Positions 1 through 10,981 are shown, numbered from the stretch's first letter. The stretch is DNA of 61,172 bases from Desulfofundulus thermosubterraneus DSM 16057 (GCF_900142025.1 NZ_FQZM01000022.1:1-61172); one strand, 5' to 3'. The notes: generated by a model not told the origin, from the sequence alone. Program-made: numbers and translations.

Positions 1-39
1 AAACTCCGCTGTGAAGTTTTGAGGGAATAAAAAAAATTT

Positions 40-152
<113 letters not shown>

Positions 153-169
153 AAAATTATTTTAATGTG

Positions 170-197
170 CCCCCGGTTCTTAAACCGGGGGTATTTC
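170..197 (+). terminator. Terminator of the rRNA operon
   Basis: A 9-bp perfect stem (CCCCCGGTT and AACCGGGGG) with a 4-nt loop is followed by TATTT. It lies 18 nt after the 5S gene and is the expected factor-independent end of the rRNA operon. The T-run is short. Confidence 0.75.
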
Positions 198-231
198 CAT
201 GTATTAGGTCCTGTCTGTCACAGGAGGATAA

Positions 232-260
232 TTGCTTTATCTAAACCCGCGTGGTATGAT
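232..260 (+). promoter_or_regulatory. Predicted sigma-A promoter of nadE
   Basis: TTGCTT (232-237), a 17-nt spacer and TATGAT (255-260) lie about 25 nt before the nadE ribosome-binding site and after the rRNA terminator. Prediction from sequence only. Confidence 0.6.
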
Positions 261-290
261 AAAAGCTAAGATTTTTTTGCAACGGGGTGA

Positions 291-1019
291 TTGAGTTTGC
301 ATCTGCTCGCGGAGCGGTTAACCGAATGGCTTAGAGAACAGGCCGCTGAAAGGGGAGCCCGGGGTTATGTGGTAGGCTTAAGCGGCGGTATTGATTCCGC
401 TGTTACGGCTGTATTATGCAAAAGGGCCTGTCCGGACAGCGTTCTGGGGGTAATTATGCCCTGCTATAGCAATCCCCAGGATGCGGAGGACGCCAGGCTG
501 GTGGCCAGGACCTTTGATATTCCTTTTAAAGAAATCGTGCTGGACGGTCCCTATGCCCTTCTGGTTCGCCTTTTGACCGGTGAAGATTGCAACGTGGAGA
601 AAAAGGATCTTTCCATTATCAACATCAAGCCAAGGCTGCGCATGATCACGCTTTATTTTTATGCTTCCCGGCTGCAGTATCTGGTTGCCGGAACGGGCAA
701 CCGCAGTGAACTAACCGTCGGTTATTTCACCAAGTATGGTGACGGCGGCGTGGACCTCTTGCCCATTGGCAACCTCGTCAAGCGCCAGGTTTATGAGCTG
801 GCTGAATACCTCGGCATACCGCGGCGTATTATAGAAAAACCCCCTTCTGCCGGTCTGTGGGTCGGGCAAAACGACGAGGCGGAAATGGGCATAACATACC
901 AGGAACTGGATGAATTTATCCTCACCGGGAAGGCTGACGACCGGGTAAGGGAAGTAGTCAAGTGCCTGGCGGCTAAAAACGCCCACAAAAAGCAGATGCC
1001 AGCCCTGCCGCCTTTTTAG
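291..1019 (+). CDS. nadE: NAD(+) synthetase, ammonia-dependent type
   Basis: Makes NAD+ from nicotinate adenine dinucleotide, ATP and ammonia in the cytoplasm. The 242-residue protein has the PP-loop SGGIDSA near residues 31-37 and the later conserved blocks GTGNRSE, GYFTKYGDGGVD, LPIGNLVK and KPPSAGLW.GQNDE. It has no N-terminal nitrilase domain, so it should take free ammonia rather than glutamine. The start is TTG; a second TTG six bases later sits at better spacing from GGGGTGA (284-290), so the true start may be 297. It stands just after the rRNA operon with its own predicted promoter. Confidence 0.93.
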   Translation: MSLHLLAERLTEWLREQAAERGARGYVVGLSGGIDSAVTAVLCKRACPDSVLGVIMPCYSNPQDAEDARLVARTFDIPFKEIVLDGPYALLVRLLTGEDCNVEKKDLSIINIKPRLRMITLYFYASRLQYLVAGTGNRSELTVGYFTKYGDGGVDLLPIGNLVKRQVYELAEYLGIPRRIIEKPPSAGLWVGQNDEAEMGITYQELDEFILTGKADDRVREVVKCLAAKNAHKKQMPALPPF

Positions 1020-1099
1020 CCTTCCTCATAGATACCGCCGCCCAAGTGGTTATGCGAAATTACCCCGGCGCTTTTGGGTGGGGAAGGAGGTTGTGAGAG

Positions 1100-1828
1100 A
1101 TGTCCGGTCATTCCAAATGGTCAACCATCAAACGGAAAAAGGCCAAGGTGGATGCCCAGAGGGGTAAACTATTTACCCGCTTGTCCAGGGAAATTATCGT
1201 GGCGGCTCGTCTGGGAGGCGGAGATCCAGACGCCAACCCCAGGCTGAAAGCGGCAATACAGCGGGCTAAAGAAGCCAATATTCCCAATGAGAATATTCAA
1301 CGGGCCATCCAGAAAGGCACCGGTGAACTGGGCGCGGCCAACTACGAGGAACTGATTTACGAGGGCTACGGTCCCGGTGGGGTGGCGGTTATGATGGAGA
1401 TCATGACCGATAACCGGAACCGCACCGCCGGGGAGATCCGGCACCTTTTCTCCCGTCACGGCGGTAATCTGGGTGAAGCGGGCTGCGTCTCCTGGATGTT
1501 TTCCAAAAAGGGCGTTATCGTAGTAGAAAAAGATGGCCTGGATGAGGATGAGTTAATGCTCACCGCTCTGGAGGCAGGGGCCGAAGACATGAAAACTGAA
1601 GAGGACGAGTTTGAAATCATCACCGCTCCCGAGGATTTCGAAAAGGTGCGCCAGGCCCTGGTGGAAAAAGGTATCCCCATTGCCGAGGCGCAGGTAACCA
1701 TGGTGCCCCAGAGCACGGTTAAGCTTACCGGCCAAGAGGCGGAACAAATGGTGCGTTTGATGGAAGCCCTTGAAGATCACGACGATGTTCAGGAAGTGTA
1801 CGCCAACTTTGAACTGGAGGATTACTAG
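1100..1828 (+). CDS. yebC: YebC/PmpR-family regulatory protein
   Basis: A 242-residue member of the YebC/TACO1 family, beginning [15 protein letters not shown] and containing GLGGDPD-like, NENIQRAI and GYGPGGVA blocks typical of the family. Family members have been described as transcription regulators and as factors easing ribosome stalling at proline runs; which role applies here cannot be read from the sequence. ATG at 1100 follows GGAAGGAGG. It heads a run of same-strand genes leading into ruvCAB, a common order in Clostridia. Confidence 0.94.
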   Translation: MSGHSKWSTIKRKKAKVDAQRGKLFTRLSREIIVAARLGGGDPDANPRLKAAIQRAKEANIPNENIQRAIQKGTGELGAANYEELIYEGYGPGGVAVMMEIMTDNRNRTAGEIRHLFSRHGGNLGEAGCVSWMFSKKGVIVVEKDGLDEDELMLTALEAGAEDMKTEEDEFEIITAPEDFEKVRQALVEKGIPIAEAQVTMVPQSTVKLTGQEAEQMVRLMEALEDHDDVQEVYANFELEDY

Positions 1829-1916
1829 GGAATAAACCTGGAGAAGTATGGTTCCGGCAAAAAGTGGCAATAATATGGTAGGTAACGAATTGCTGTTTTA
1901 AGGAGTGTCCGGAACC

Positions 1917-2567
1917 ATGCTTAAAAGGTTACTCTATGCCTTCGCGGGCTTGTTGATGATGCTTGGGGTAGCCATAACTGTCTACCTGGGCTTGAACCTC
2001 CTGGGGGAACCCTCCATCAAGCCTGGCCTGGCTGTCTTTAACTCCGGCGACCAATCTATTCTGCCGGTGAAAAGCGACACCTTTGTCCAGGAAGAAAGAG
2101 AATATCTTTGCGGTGACATCCACATTGTCTTTTTGGGTCGTGCTCCCCGGGAACTGCTCGGGTTGGACCGGGAGGGCCTGGCCAGGCGTTATCCTGCGGC
2201 CGAGGGCTGGAGCATGGAAGAGCAGGGCAGGATGTTAATATTAAAGCAGCGGGTTGAGGATTTCTGCCCGGAACACAAGAACTACCGGCACCTGGGTGTT
2301 CACGAGGGCTGCCTGGCCGTATTTGAGGGACCCCTGGGTTATGATGAAAAACTGCTCCGGGTAGAAAAAAACATGCCCGTAGCCACCCTTCATCCCGATT
2401 TACAGTTGAAATTGCACAAGGCGGGCGATTTTAACCGCCAGGATCCGGAAACCCAGGCCATTTTGCGGGCGGAACTGGAGTTTCCTTCTGAGCAGGCAGT
2501 AAACGCCATGCTGGAAAACCTGGATGAGGCAACGGAGTCCGGGACTAATCCCGGACTTGATTTTTGA
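1917..2567 (+). CDS. BofC C-terminal domain-like protein with one membrane anchor
   Basis: A 216-residue protein with one hydrophobic N-terminal segment (about residues 3-26), so probably exported or membrane-anchored. The C-terminal half, with [22 protein letters not shown] and a following basic stretch, resembles the BofC C-terminal domain. BofC acts in the intermembrane space during sporulation, restraining the SpoIVB protease. Position between yebC and ruvC supports this, since BofC-like genes often sit there in spore formers. ATG 1917 is 11 nt from AAGGAG; an in-frame GTG at 1905 overlaps that site and is less likely. The family call rests on recalled similarity and is moderate. Confidence 0.6.
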   Translation: MLKRLLYAFAGLLMMLGVAITVYLGLNLLGEPSIKPGLAVFNSGDQSILPVKSDTFVQEEREYLCGDIHIVFLGRAPRELLGLDREGLARRYPAAEGWSMEEQGRMLILKQRVEDFCPEHKNYRHLGVHEGCLAVFEGPLGYDEKLLRVEKNMPVATLHPDLQLKLHKAGDFNRQDPETQAILRAELEFPSEQAVNAMLENLDEATESGTNPGLDF

Positions 2568-2625
2568 TTTGGTGGCAGGAGCCCGGGCGGGTGGTGTGGA
2601 ATTTTTTAGAGGGGGAGAGAGTTCT

Positions 2626-3147
2626 ATGCGGGTTATTGGTGTCGATCCGGGCACGGCCATCACCGGCTATGGCATAATTGAACTACAGGGAAACCGGCTG
2701 ACGGTGGTAGCCTACGATTGCATTACAACACAAGCTGGTATGCCTATGCCTTCCCGGTTGCAGCATCTTTACCGGCAGCTGGAACTGGTGCTTAAACTAT
2801 ATCAACCCCAACAATTTGCCGTGGAAGAACTTTTTTTTAACAAAAATGCCCGCACAGCCCTGGCCGTGGGACAGGCCAGGGGAGTGGCCCTCCTGGCAGC
2901 CGTAAATGCCGGTCTAACAGTAGCCGAATATACCCCCCTGGAGGTTAAACAGGCCGTGGTTGGCTACGGCCGGGCGGCCAAGGAACAGGTCCAGTACATG
3001 GTGCGGGCCCTCTTATGCCTGCCCGAAATCCCCCGCCCCGATGATGTGGCTGATGCCCTGGCGGTGGCCATCTGTCATGCCCACCGCCTTGGTAGTCAAA
3101 GGGCAAAGGGAGGAAACCCATTGCATGATTGCCTTTCTCAGTGGTAA
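2626..3147 (+). CDS. ruvC: Crossover junction endodeoxyribonuclease RuvC
   Basis: Resolves Holliday junctions by paired nicks together with RuvAB. The 173-residue protein starts [16 protein letters not shown], giving the first catalytic Asp in the IGVDPG motif; the later acidic residues are in VEELFFNKN (residue about 68) and in the [14 protein letters not shown] block near the C-terminus. ATG 2626 follows GGGGGAGAG; an open frame extends upstream without family similarity. The 3' end overlaps ruvA by 23 nt, so the two are probably translationally coupled. Confidence 0.96.
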   Translation: MRVIGVDPGTAITGYGIIELQGNRLTVVAYDCITTQAGMPMPSRLQHLYRQLELVLKLYQPQQFAVEELFFNKNARTALAVGQARGVALLAAVNAGLTVAEYTPLEVKQAVVGYGRAAKEQVQYMVRALLCLPEIPRPDDVADALAVAICHAHRLGSQRAKGGNPLHDCLSQW

Positions 3148-3739
3148 TCTGCTGGAAATACAGGAGGATGGCATCATTGTGGATGTCCATGGGGTAGGGT
3201 ACCTGGTGCGGGTACCCCTATCCATGGTGAGCCTTCTACCGCCAAAAGGGCAACCGGTGCACCTGCATACCCATTTAATCTGGCGGGAAGACGGGCCGGC
3301 CCTCTTTGGTTTTTCCAGCCGGGTGGAGCTGGAAACCTTTCGCAGTCTATTAAATGTGGCCGGAGTAGGCCCCCGGGCAGCCCTGGCTATTCTCTCTACG
3401 GTAACCCCCGGCACTTTGCGCCGGGCGGTGGTGGAGGAAAATGAAAACATCCTTACAGCCGTTCCTGGGATAGGCAAAAAAACGGCCCGGCGCATTATCC
3501 TGGAGTTGAAGGACAAGCTGGCGAACATGGTTTTCGAGGCTGACGGTACAGATGATACAGGTGAAACAGGTACTCCGGGGTACGAGGGGGAAGCCGTAGC
3601 TGCCCTGGTGGCTTTGGGTTACGCCCAGATGGAGGCCCGCCGGGCCGTACGGCAGGTCCGCCAGCAGGCTGCTTCCGGTTCTACCGAAGAGTTGCTACGG
3701 TTTGCCCTCCAGTGGCTGGGCCGGCAAAAAAACGCTTAA
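3125..3739 (+). CDS. ruvA: Holliday junction branch migration protein RuvA
   Basis: Tetrameric junction-binding subunit of the RuvAB branch-migration motor. The 204-residue protein starts [12 protein letters not shown], an N-terminal OB-fold, followed by two helix-hairpin-helix motifs ([14 protein letters not shown] and [14 protein letters not shown]) and a C-terminal domain that contacts RuvB. The start lies inside the end of ruvC (23-nt overlap); ruvB follows after 16 nt. Length and motifs are normal. Confidence 0.96.
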   Translation: MIAFLSGNLLEIQEDGIIVDVHGVGYLVRVPLSMVSLLPPKGQPVHLHTHLIWREDGPALFGFSSRVELETFRSLLNVAGVGPRAALAILSTVTPGTLRRAVVEENENILTAVPGIGKKTARRIILELKDKLANMVFEADGTDDTGETGTPGYEGEAVAALVALGYAQMEARRAVRQVRQQAASGSTEELLRFALQWLGRQKNA

Positions 3740-3755
3740 ACGGTAATGGGGGTGT

Positions 3756-4784
3756 TTGCCCTTGGAGGATAGGCTGCTTTCCGCTGCCTTTCGGTCGGAG
3801 GACGGGGAAGGCGAATACACCCTGCGGCCACGGCGGTTGCAGGATTTTATCGGTCAGGAAAAAATTAAGGAAAGCCTGTCTATTTTTATACGCGCGGCCA
3901 AGGAACGGGGGGAAGTGCTGGATCACGTGCTTTTATTTGGCCCCCCCGGCCTGGGAAAAACCACCCTGGCAGGGATCATCGCCAGCGAGCTGGGGGTGGG
4001 CATCCGGGTCACATCCGGCCCGGCCGTAGAACGCCCCGGTGATCTGGCAGCCATTCTGACCAATCTCTCCCTGGGAGATGTTTTGTTTATTGACGAGGTC
4101 CACCGCCTGAGCCGGCCGGTGGAGGAAATACTGTACCCGGCCATGGAGGACTTTGCCCTGGACATTGTAATCGGGAAAGGGCCAGGGGCCCGTTCCCTGC
4201 GCCTGGAGTTGCCCCGGTTTACCTTGATTGGTGCTACCACCCGGGCCGGCCTGCTTACATCTCCCCTGCGGGATCGCTTTGGGGTAATCTGCCGGCTGGA
4301 ATATTACGAGGTCAACGAGCTGGTGCAGATCATCTCCCGTTCGGCCCATATCCTCGGGATCCCGATAGAAGCGGAGGGGGCTTTAGAGATTGCCCGGCGG
4401 TCCAGAGGGACACCCCGGGTGGCCAATCGTCTACTAAAGCGGGTGCGGGATTATGCCCAGGTCCGGGCCGGAGGCATGATCACCCGGGCAGTGGCCGTGA
4501 AGGCGCTGCAGTTTCTGGAGGTGGACCCTTTGGGCCTGGATCATACCGACCGGCGCCTGCTGCACATAATTATAGAGAAGTTTAACGGCGGGCCTGTGGG
4601 CCTGGATACTCTGGCGGCAGCAGCAGGTGAAGAAGCAGGCACCCTGGAGGATGTTTTTGAACCCTACCTTTTGCAGACAGGGCTCCTGGCCCGCACGCCC
4701 CGGGGACGGGTGGCCACTCCTGCGGCCTACAAACACCTCGGCTTACCTTTAAAACAGGATCCCGTTCAAGTCAGCCTGTGGTAA
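3756..4784 (+). CDS. ruvB: Holliday junction branch migration ATPase RuvB
   Basis: Hexameric AAA+ motor that drives branch migration with RuvA. The 342-residue protein has Walker [10 protein letters not shown], Walker B LFIDEVHR, the sensor region IGATTRAG and the C-terminal winged helix with [12 protein letters not shown] at 3756 follows AATGGGGGTG; a second TTG at 3762 is possible. Third gene of the ruvCAB run. Confidence 0.96.
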   Translation: MPLEDRLLSAAFRSEDGEGEYTLRPRRLQDFIGQEKIKESLSIFIRAAKERGEVLDHVLLFGPPGLGKTTLAGIIASELGVGIRVTSGPAVERPGDLAAILTNLSLGDVLFIDEVHRLSRPVEEILYPAMEDFALDIVIGKGPGARSLRLELPRFTLIGATTRAGLLTSPLRDRFGVICRLEYYEVNELVQIISRSAHILGIPIEAEGALEIARRSRGTPRVANRLLKRVRDYAQVRAGGMITRAVAVKALQFLEVDPLGLDHTDRRLLHIIIEKFNGGPVGLDTLAAAAGEEAGTLEDVFEPYLLQTGLLARTPRGRVATPAAYKHLGLPLKQDPVQVSLW

Positions 4785-4820
4785 TATTGTAGTAAGTGTC
4801 GAGATCCTAAAATGAACATG

Positions 4821-5013
4821 AGGTACTGTCGCAAAACCAGAAAAGAAACAGGCGGGGGTCGTCCCTTAAGGAGCGACCCAGCACTCACTAGAACAACTGC
4901 TGCGTTAGAATAATAGCTATTGAGCATATGTTACTCTATGTACTAATGTTACTCAAGAGAAGCACCTTACCAGTGAGTGCTGGGCTGTCCCGGGTAGTTA
5001 TACGACAGTATCT
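4821..5013. repeat. Nested palindromic intergenic element (copy A)
   Basis: The 323-nt gap between ruvB and queH holds no gene but a nested inverted repeat. Outer arms: TACTGTCG (4824-4831) and CGACAGTA (5003-5010), with similar flanks. Inner arms: CCCAGCACTCACT (4877-4889) and its perfect complement AGTGAGTGCTGGG (4972-4984). A further hairpin, GGGTCG/CGACCC, lies at about 4856-4879. The string GCGACCCA[G/A]CACTCACT recurs in the gap before tgt (copy B). It could be a MITE-like element or a structured RNA; no coding potential is evident. Confidence 0.6.
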
Positions 5014-5107
5014 ATTGAGCGGCCTTCGTCACTAAAGTGAGTATTTAAGCGACTGGGGACGACTGCTGCCAGCTAGTATGTGCAATATCTAACAGGGTGA
5101 TGTCCAA

Positions 5108-5668
5108 ATGAAAATACTGCTGCATACCTGTTGTGGTCCCTGTACCATCTATCCCTTGGACTACTTGCGTAATGAGGGACATATAGTACACGGCTATTTC
5201 TTTAACCCCAACATCCACCCCTACACCGAGTGGCAAAGGCGTAGGGAAACGCTGGAAAAATACGCCCGGGAACAGGAACTCCCCGTAATTTTCGACGTGG
5301 ACTACCCCCTGGAACAATTTTTGCAAATGGTGGTTCACCGGGAAGCCCGGCGCTGCCAGTTCTGTTATGCCCTGCGTTTGCGGCAGGCTGCCAGGGTGGC
5401 CAGGCGGGGGGATTTTGATGCCTTTACCACCACCCTGCTGGTGAGCCCCTTTCAAAAACACGACTTGCTCCGGGAAATTGGCGAGGCTGTAGGTGAGGAG
5501 TCAGGAGTGCCCTTTTACTACGTAGATTTTCGTCCCGGTTTCAAGGAAGCAGTCGCCCGCTCAAAGGAGTTGGGCATGTACCGCCAGCAGTACTGCGGGT
5601 GCATATACAGTGAAAAGGAGCGTTACTACCGTTCTTCCAAAAGAGAAGGCGCAGGTGAAGGAAAATGA
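5108..5668 (+). CDS. queH: Epoxyqueuosine reductase QueH
   Basis: Catalyses the last step of queuosine synthesis, reducing epoxyqueuosine in tRNA; QueH is the non-orthologous replacement of QueG. The 186-residue protein has the family's cysteines: HTCCGPC near residue 7, CQFCYALR near residue 78 and YCGCIYSE near the C-terminus, expected to hold an Fe-S cluster and a metal site. queA and tgt, other queuosine genes, lie 2-4 kb downstream, which supports the call. The 3' end overlaps the next gene by 4 nt. Confidence 0.9.
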   Translation: MKILLHTCCGPCTIYPLDYLRNEGHIVHGYFFNPNIHPYTEWQRRRETLEKYAREQELPVIFDVDYPLEQFLQMVVHREARRCQFCYALRLRQAARVARRGDFDAFTTTLLVSPFQKHDLLREIGEAVGEESGVPFYYVDFRPGFKEAVARSKELGMYRQQYCGCIYSEKERYYRSSKREGAGEGK

Positions 5669-5883
5669 TGGACAGTTTGGGCAAAATGCTGGCCTTGATG
5701 GGTGTCTTCCTGCTGGTCGTCGGTGGCCTGCTCATGGCATCGGAGAGGCTCTTCCACCTGGGCCGTCTCCCAGGAGACATCTTTATCCAGAAGGGTAATT
5801 TTACCTTTTACTTCCCCATTGTTACTTCCATTATCTTGAGCCTTGTCCTCACGCTGATTCTAAACCTGATTTTTCGACGTTAG
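5665..5883 (+). CDS. DUF2905 family small membrane protein
   Basis: A 72-residue protein with two hydrophobic segments (about residues 8-25 and 48-69) separated by a loop with LGRLPGDIFIQKGNFTFYFP, the signature of DUF2905. Function unknown. Its start overlaps the queH stop (ATGA), so it is probably translated with queH. The family is often found beside ruvB and queA/spoIID in Firmicutes. Confidence 0.85.
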   Translation: MMDSLGKMLALMGVFLLVVGGLLMASERLFHLGRLPGDIFIQKGNFTFYFPIVTSIILSLVLTLILNLIFRR

Positions 5884-5964
5884 TACCTAAATGGGAGGAA
5901 ACCGGGAGAAATGCGTCGAACTTACCTGGGTGGGGATAATTTACATCCAGGGGGTTAATGTCTA

Positions 5965-7416
5965 GTGTTTAAAAAGAGTTTGAGTTCAGTTATTCTTCTT
6001 TTAGGACTGCTGGCCCTGTTGGGCTATCCCGCCTGGCCGGCACCGGGGGAGGTAATGGTGGAACCCCATGATGTAAGGGTTGGCCTGGTACAGAAGACCA
6101 GTCAGGTTGCCTTTTCAGTAACGGGAAATTATCAACTGGTTGATTATGATACCAATAAGATTATATCTGAGGTTGCTCCCGGTCAGCGCTGGGAGGTACG
6201 CTATTCTCCAGACGGCTTGGAATTGTACAGGGATGGCACCCGTATTGGCAGCTTTAAAGAACCTTTAGGGTTGTCGGGCAAAGCATTACAGGTGGACGTT
6301 CTTTCGGGGACAGGAAAACAAGTAAAGCGGGAGAGCGGCCTGCACGCCCTGGGGGCAAACAGCAAGAAGGTCGTGCTCAATAATCTTGCGGGCGTCAGCG
6401 TAATGGGTGCCGGCGGGCAAATGAAAAAAATTGCCCCTGCCGGGGGGCTGAACCTGGTTACCCTCTACCAGGGGGATCAGGCCCGCCGCTACAGGGGCAA
6501 TATGGAGTTCCGCCTGGATGACAAGGGGCTCACGGTGGTTAACCAGTTGCCCATCGAAGAATACCTTTATGGGGTGGTGCCGGCGGAGATGCCCGCCTAC
6601 TGGCCCGGGGAAGCATTGAAGGCCCAGGCGGTGGCCGCCCGCAGTTATGTTCTGGCCCAAATGGGGACCTACGCGAGCCAGGGCTTTGATGTGCTGGCTA
6701 CCCAGGCAAGCCAGGTATACCGGGGATACGATGGGGAGCATCCCGCCGCCAGCAAAGCGGTGGATGAAACCAGGGGAATTGTAGTAACCTACCGCGGCCG
6801 GCCCATCAGTGCCGTTTTTCATAGCTCAAGCGGCGGGTACACCGAGAACAGTGAGGACGTTTGGAGAAACCAGGTGGAATATCTGCGTGGCCGGCCGGAC
6901 CCCTTCGATCGTAACCCCCAGAACAACCATTACGACTGGACCAAGACTTACACTGCCGGGCAGCTCAAGGAGCAACTGGCCGCGATGGGCTACCACTTCA
7001 GTGAAATTTATGATTTAGTAGAAATGGAGCGTACTTCCACCGGCCAGCGGGTGAAAATCCTTGCGGTTATCGGTTTGGGTCTGGACGGGCAACCTTTAAC
7101 CATCGAAATCGGCAGAGATCCCCTTAAAGGAAAAGCCGATGAGGTGCGCCGTGCCCTGGGCTTAAAGAGCGCCTGTTTTACCATGGAAAAGGTAATGACG
7201 CAGCAGCCCACGGAAACACAGGTCATACCCGTTCAGGGTCAGCAGGATGACCACCCCCGTTTAGTGAAGGTTACCTTCCGGGGGAGCGGCTGGGGCCACG
7301 GCGTGGGTATGTCCCAGTACGGCGCCCTTGGCATGGCTTCCCAGGGTTATAGTTACCAGGAAATCTTGAAATACTATTATTCAGGTGTCCAGATAGTTTC
7401 CAATTATGGCGCCTGA
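5965..7416 (+). CDS. spoIID: SpoIID/LytB domain protein
   Basis: A 483-residue protein with an N-terminal signal/anchor (about residues 5-24) and the SpoIID/LytB catalytic region, including NQLPIEEYLYGVVPAEMP, LKAQAVAARSYVL and the C-terminal GSGWGHGVGMSQYGA motif. SpoIID is a lytic transglycosylase that trims stripped peptidoglycan during engulfment in sporulation; LytB-type relatives act on vegetative cell wall. This protein is longer than B. subtilis SpoIID, with an extra N-terminal region (residues 30-190), so it may be a SpoIID-like paralogue. GTG start at 5965. queA begins within about 20 nt. Confidence 0.85.
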   Translation: MFKKSLSSVILLLGLLALLGYPAWPAPGEVMVEPHDVRVGLVQKTSQVAFSVTGNYQLVDYDTNKIISEVAPGQRWEVRYSPDGLELYRDGTRIGSFKEPLGLSGKALQVDVLSGTGKQVKRESGLHALGANSKKVVLNNLAGVSVMGAGGQMKKIAPAGGLNLVTLYQGDQARRYRGNMEFRLDDKGLTVVNQLPIEEYLYGVVPAEMPAYWPGEALKAQAVAARSYVLAQMGTYASQGFDVLATQASQVYRGYDGEHPAASKAVDETRGIVVTYRGRPISAVFHSSSGGYTENSEDVWRNQVEYLRGRPDPFDRNPQNNHYDWTKTYTAGQLKEQLAAMGYHFSEIYDLVEMERTSTGQRVKILAVIGLGLDGQPLTIEIGRDPLKGKADEVRRALGLKSACFTMEKVMTQQPTETQVIPVQGQQDDHPRLVKVTFRGSGWGHGVGMSQYGALGMASQGYSYQEILKYYYSGVQIVSNYGA

Positions 7417-7434
7417 AGTTTGGGTGATGGTTTT

Positions 7435-8466
7435 TTGGGCTTTCAATTGAGTGACTTTGATTACGAGCTGCCGCCGGAACTAATAGCCCAGGACCCGGCC
7501 CCCCGCAGGGATGAGTCCCGGTTGATGGTGTTGTTCCGGCAGGATGGCCGCATGGAACACCGGTTGTTCCGGGATATCGTGGAGTATCTTTCACCTCCAG
7601 ATGTGCTGGTGATTAATGATACCCGGGTCATTCCGGCCCGGTTGACGGGCCGCAAAGCGGAAGGCGCGGCAGAAGTGGAGGTTCTACTCCTCAGGCTGCT
7701 GGACGAGCGGCGTTGGGAGGCGCTGGTACGGCCGGGGCGGCGGTTAAGGCCCGGTACCCGCCTGATCTTTGGCGATGGTCTGGCTGAGGGTTTGATCGAG
7801 GATGTCACCGCTGCAGGCGGCCGGGTAATATCCTTTACCTCGGCTCTCCCCTTTGAGGAGGTGCTGTCCCGGCTGGGCAAGATGCCCCTGCCTCCTTACA
7901 TTAAGAAGTACCCGGAAGATCCCGAGCGTTACCAGACAGTTTACGCCCGGCAGGAGGGGTCCGCCGCGGCTCCCACCGCCGGGTTGCATTTTACCACGGA
8001 ACTGCTTGGCAGGATTGAAGCCAGGGGCGTGCAGCTGGTCCGGGTGCTGCTGCACGTGGGATTGGGCACCTTCCGGCCGGTGAGGGTTCAGGATATTACC
8101 CGGCACCACATGCATGCCGAATATTACGAGGTTACTGAAGAAGCCACCCGGGCTATAAATGCGGCCCGCGCCCGGGGCGGCCGGGTGGTGGCCGTGGGCA
8201 CGACCACCACCCGCTGTCTGGAGACGGTGGCCGGTGAGGATGGACAAGTCCGGCCCGGGACGGGGTGGACGGATATCTTCATCTATCCCGGCTACCGGTT
8301 TAAGGCGGTGGACGCCCTGGTGACCAATTTCCACCTGCCTCGCTCAACCCTTTTAATGATGGTCAGCGCTTTTGCGGGCCGGGAAAAGATCTTACACGCC
8401 TACCGAACGGCGGTGGAAATGCGCTACCGCTTCTTCAGCTTTGGCGATGCCATGCTGATTATTTAA
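7435..8466 (+). CDS. queA: S-adenosylmethionine:tRNA ribosyltransferase-isomerase QueA
   Basis: Transfers and isomerises the ribosyl group of SAM onto preQ1-modified tRNA to give epoxyqueuosine, upstream of QueH. About 343 residues, starting near [15 protein letters not shown], with [12 protein letters not shown], the PTAGLHFT motif, THH-like [12 protein letters not shown] and [17 protein letters not shown]. Several TTG starts are possible; TTG 7435 is best placed behind GGGTGATGG (7422-7430), whereas TTG 7420 would add five residues without similarity. It sits between spoIID and tgt. Confidence 0.94.
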   Translation: MGFQLSDFDYELPPELIAQDPAPRRDESRLMVLFRQDGRMEHRLFRDIVEYLSPPDVLVINDTRVIPARLTGRKAEGAAEVEVLLLRLLDERRWEALVRPGRRLRPGTRLIFGDGLAEGLIEDVTAAGGRVISFTSALPFEEVLSRLGKMPLPPYIKKYPEDPERYQTVYARQEGSAAAPTAGLHFTTELLGRIEARGVQLVRVLLHVGLGTFRPVRVQDITRHHMHAEYYEVTEEATRAINAARARGGRVVAVGTTTTRCLETVAGEDGQVRPGTGWTDIFIYPGYRFKAVDALVTNFHLPRSTLLMMVSAFAGREKILHAYRTAVEMRYRFFSFGDAMLII

Positions 8467-8488
8467 TGTGTGCTGCCCGGGACATTGA

Positions 8489-8670
8489 TGACGCTTCAGC
8501 GTCACTGCCGTTTTGCATAGCAGCAGCGACCCAACACTCACTGTAACCGGAGTTCTCTGAAGGGATGAGTGCTTACTGCATGCAGTTTAAATACCTGCGC
8601 AGGTACCTGTCCGGTGAGTGCTGGGAAGTTTGGCCTGCGAGGCTCACTGCAGAGCGAGTGCAAACAGCAG
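8489..8670. repeat. Nested palindromic intergenic element (copy B)
   Basis: The gap between queA and tgt holds a small hairpin (TGACGC/GCGTCA, 8489-8504). Outer arms are CTGCCGTTTTGCA (8505-8517) and TGCAAACAGCAG (8659-8670). Inner arms are CCCAACACTCACT (8530-8542) and GGTGAGTGCTGGG (8613-8625), 11 of 13 complementary. The inner left arm with its flank matches copy A before queH. The first part (TGACGCTT-CAGCG and CCGTTTTGCA) also resembles the repeats at 39049 and 51608. No gene is visible. Confidence 0.55.
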
Positions 8671-8687
8671 GCAAAGGTCGATTTTAG

Positions 8688-9815
<1,128 letters not shown>

Positions 9816-9890
9816 ATTTTTCTCCCCATCTTAAAAGGGAATTGCCTTTCCGGCACGAATAATAACTTGTCAGGAGAAAGGAGGTTTCAT

Positions 9891-10178
9891 ATGAACCAGC
9901 AGGTCGTTTCGTTGCTCTACATTGTAGCCCTGTTTGCCCTGCTCTATTTCCTGCTCATTCGCCCCCAGCAGCAACGGCAAAAAAAGCACATGGAAATGAT
10001 CCGTAACCTGAAGGTAAATGATCCCATTGTGACGATAGGCGGTATCTATGGTACCATAGTCAAGATAAAGGATGATACCCTGGTGGTGCGGGTGGCGGAC
10101 AATGTGCGGATTGAAATCTTGAAAAATGCCGTTGCCCAGGTCAGACCACGGGAGGAAGAAGAGGAAAAGGAAAAATAA
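9891..10178 (+). CDS. yajC: Preprotein translocase subunit YajC
   Basis: A 95-residue accessory subunit of the SecDF-YajC complex with one N-terminal membrane segment (residues 6-22), the motif LLIRPQQQRQKKH and the conserved VTIGGIYGTI. A very acidic tail ends the protein. ATG 9891 follows GAAAGGAGG. A terminator follows directly, so yajC probably ends the queA-tgt-yajC unit, while secDF come after the HD gene. Confidence 0.93.
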   Translation: MNQQVVSLLYIVALFALLYFLLIRPQQQRQKKHMEMIRNLKVNDPIVTIGGIYGTIVKIKDDTLVVRVADNVRIEILKNAVAQVRPREEEEEKEK

Positions 10179-10192
10179 CCCTGGTTTCCCGG

Positions 10193-10219
10193 AAGAGTAG
10201 GCCATTCCTACTCTTTTTC
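10193..10219 (+). terminator. Terminator after yajC
   Basis: A 9-bp stem (AAGAGTAGG with CCTACTCTT) with a 5-nt loop, running into TTTTTCT, lies 15 nt after the yajC stop. Confidence 0.85.
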
Positions 10220-10297
10220 TCCGTAAACATGGTATTGGCTAAAAATGCCTGGCGTAAGTTTTAAGTGGGTTCTTATGGCTAAGGAGATGGGGACTCT

Positions 10298-10957
10298 TTG
10301 ATTACCCTGGAAGATATCAAAAACAACCCGATCGTGGACAGCTTCATCCGCAAGGGCAATGAGTACCTGGGAGTAATGGGTTTCACCGAGCACAGCTACC
10401 GGCATTTAAACCTGGTGAGCAGTATTGCCCGCAGTATCCTGGAACGGCTGGGGTACCCCGAAAGGGAAGCCGAGCTGGCGGCTATCGCAGGTTACCTGCA
10501 CGACATAGGCAATGTAGTCAGCAGGAACGATCATGGTATTTCCGGGGCGGTCCTGGCCTTTTCTATTTTGAACAGCATGGGCATGCACCCCGATGAAATA
10601 GCCACGGTAATTTCGGCCATAGCTAATCACGAGGAGCAGTACGGCCAGCCGGTAAACAATGTGGCAGCAGCCCTGATTGTGGCCGACAAATCCGACGTAC
10701 ACCGTTCCCGGGTGCGCAACCAGGACTTCGCCACCTTTGATATACACGACCGGGTAAACTATGCCGTGGAGCATGCTTTTATCTGGGTGGACAAGGAAAA
10801 ACGCACCATTACCATGGATCTCACCATTGACATTAATATTTGCCCGGTCATGGAGTATTTTGAGATCTTCCTTACCCGGATGACCCTTTGCCGCCGGGCG
10901 GCCAACTTTTTGCAGTGCAATTTTGAGCTGATCATAAACGGTTCCAAGTTGCTCTAG
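10298..10957 (+). CDS. HD domain protein (putative metal-dependent phosphohydrolase)
   Basis: A 219-residue protein with an HD domain: H at TEHSYRHL, the HD pair in GYLHDIGN, and the later D in LIVADKSDVHRSR. The family hydrolyses phosphate esters such as nucleotides, but the substrate is not predictable. TTG start behind AAGGAGATGGGG. It lies between yajC and secD, an arrangement seen in related Clostridia, without an obvious link to secretion. A decayed HD gene of another subgroup lies at 30484-30922. Confidence 0.8.
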   Translation: MITLEDIKNNPIVDSFIRKGNEYLGVMGFTEHSYRHLNLVSSIARSILERLGYPEREAELAAIAGYLHDIGNVVSRNDHGISGAVLAFSILNSMGMHPDEIATVISAIANHEEQYGQPVNNVAAALIVADKSDVHRSRVRNQDFATFDIHDRVNYAVEHAFIWVDKEKRTITMDLTIDINICPVMEYFEIFLTRMTLCRRAANFLQCNFELIINGSKLL

Positions 10958-10981
10958 TGTAGTCTGAGAGGGGATTTGGCC

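Noticed and set aside
4818-4850. ATGAGGTACT and following bases resemble the start of the IS91-type transposase at 60925
   Set aside because: Only about ten bases match before the sequences part, and this stretch is better explained as the outer arm of palindromic element A.
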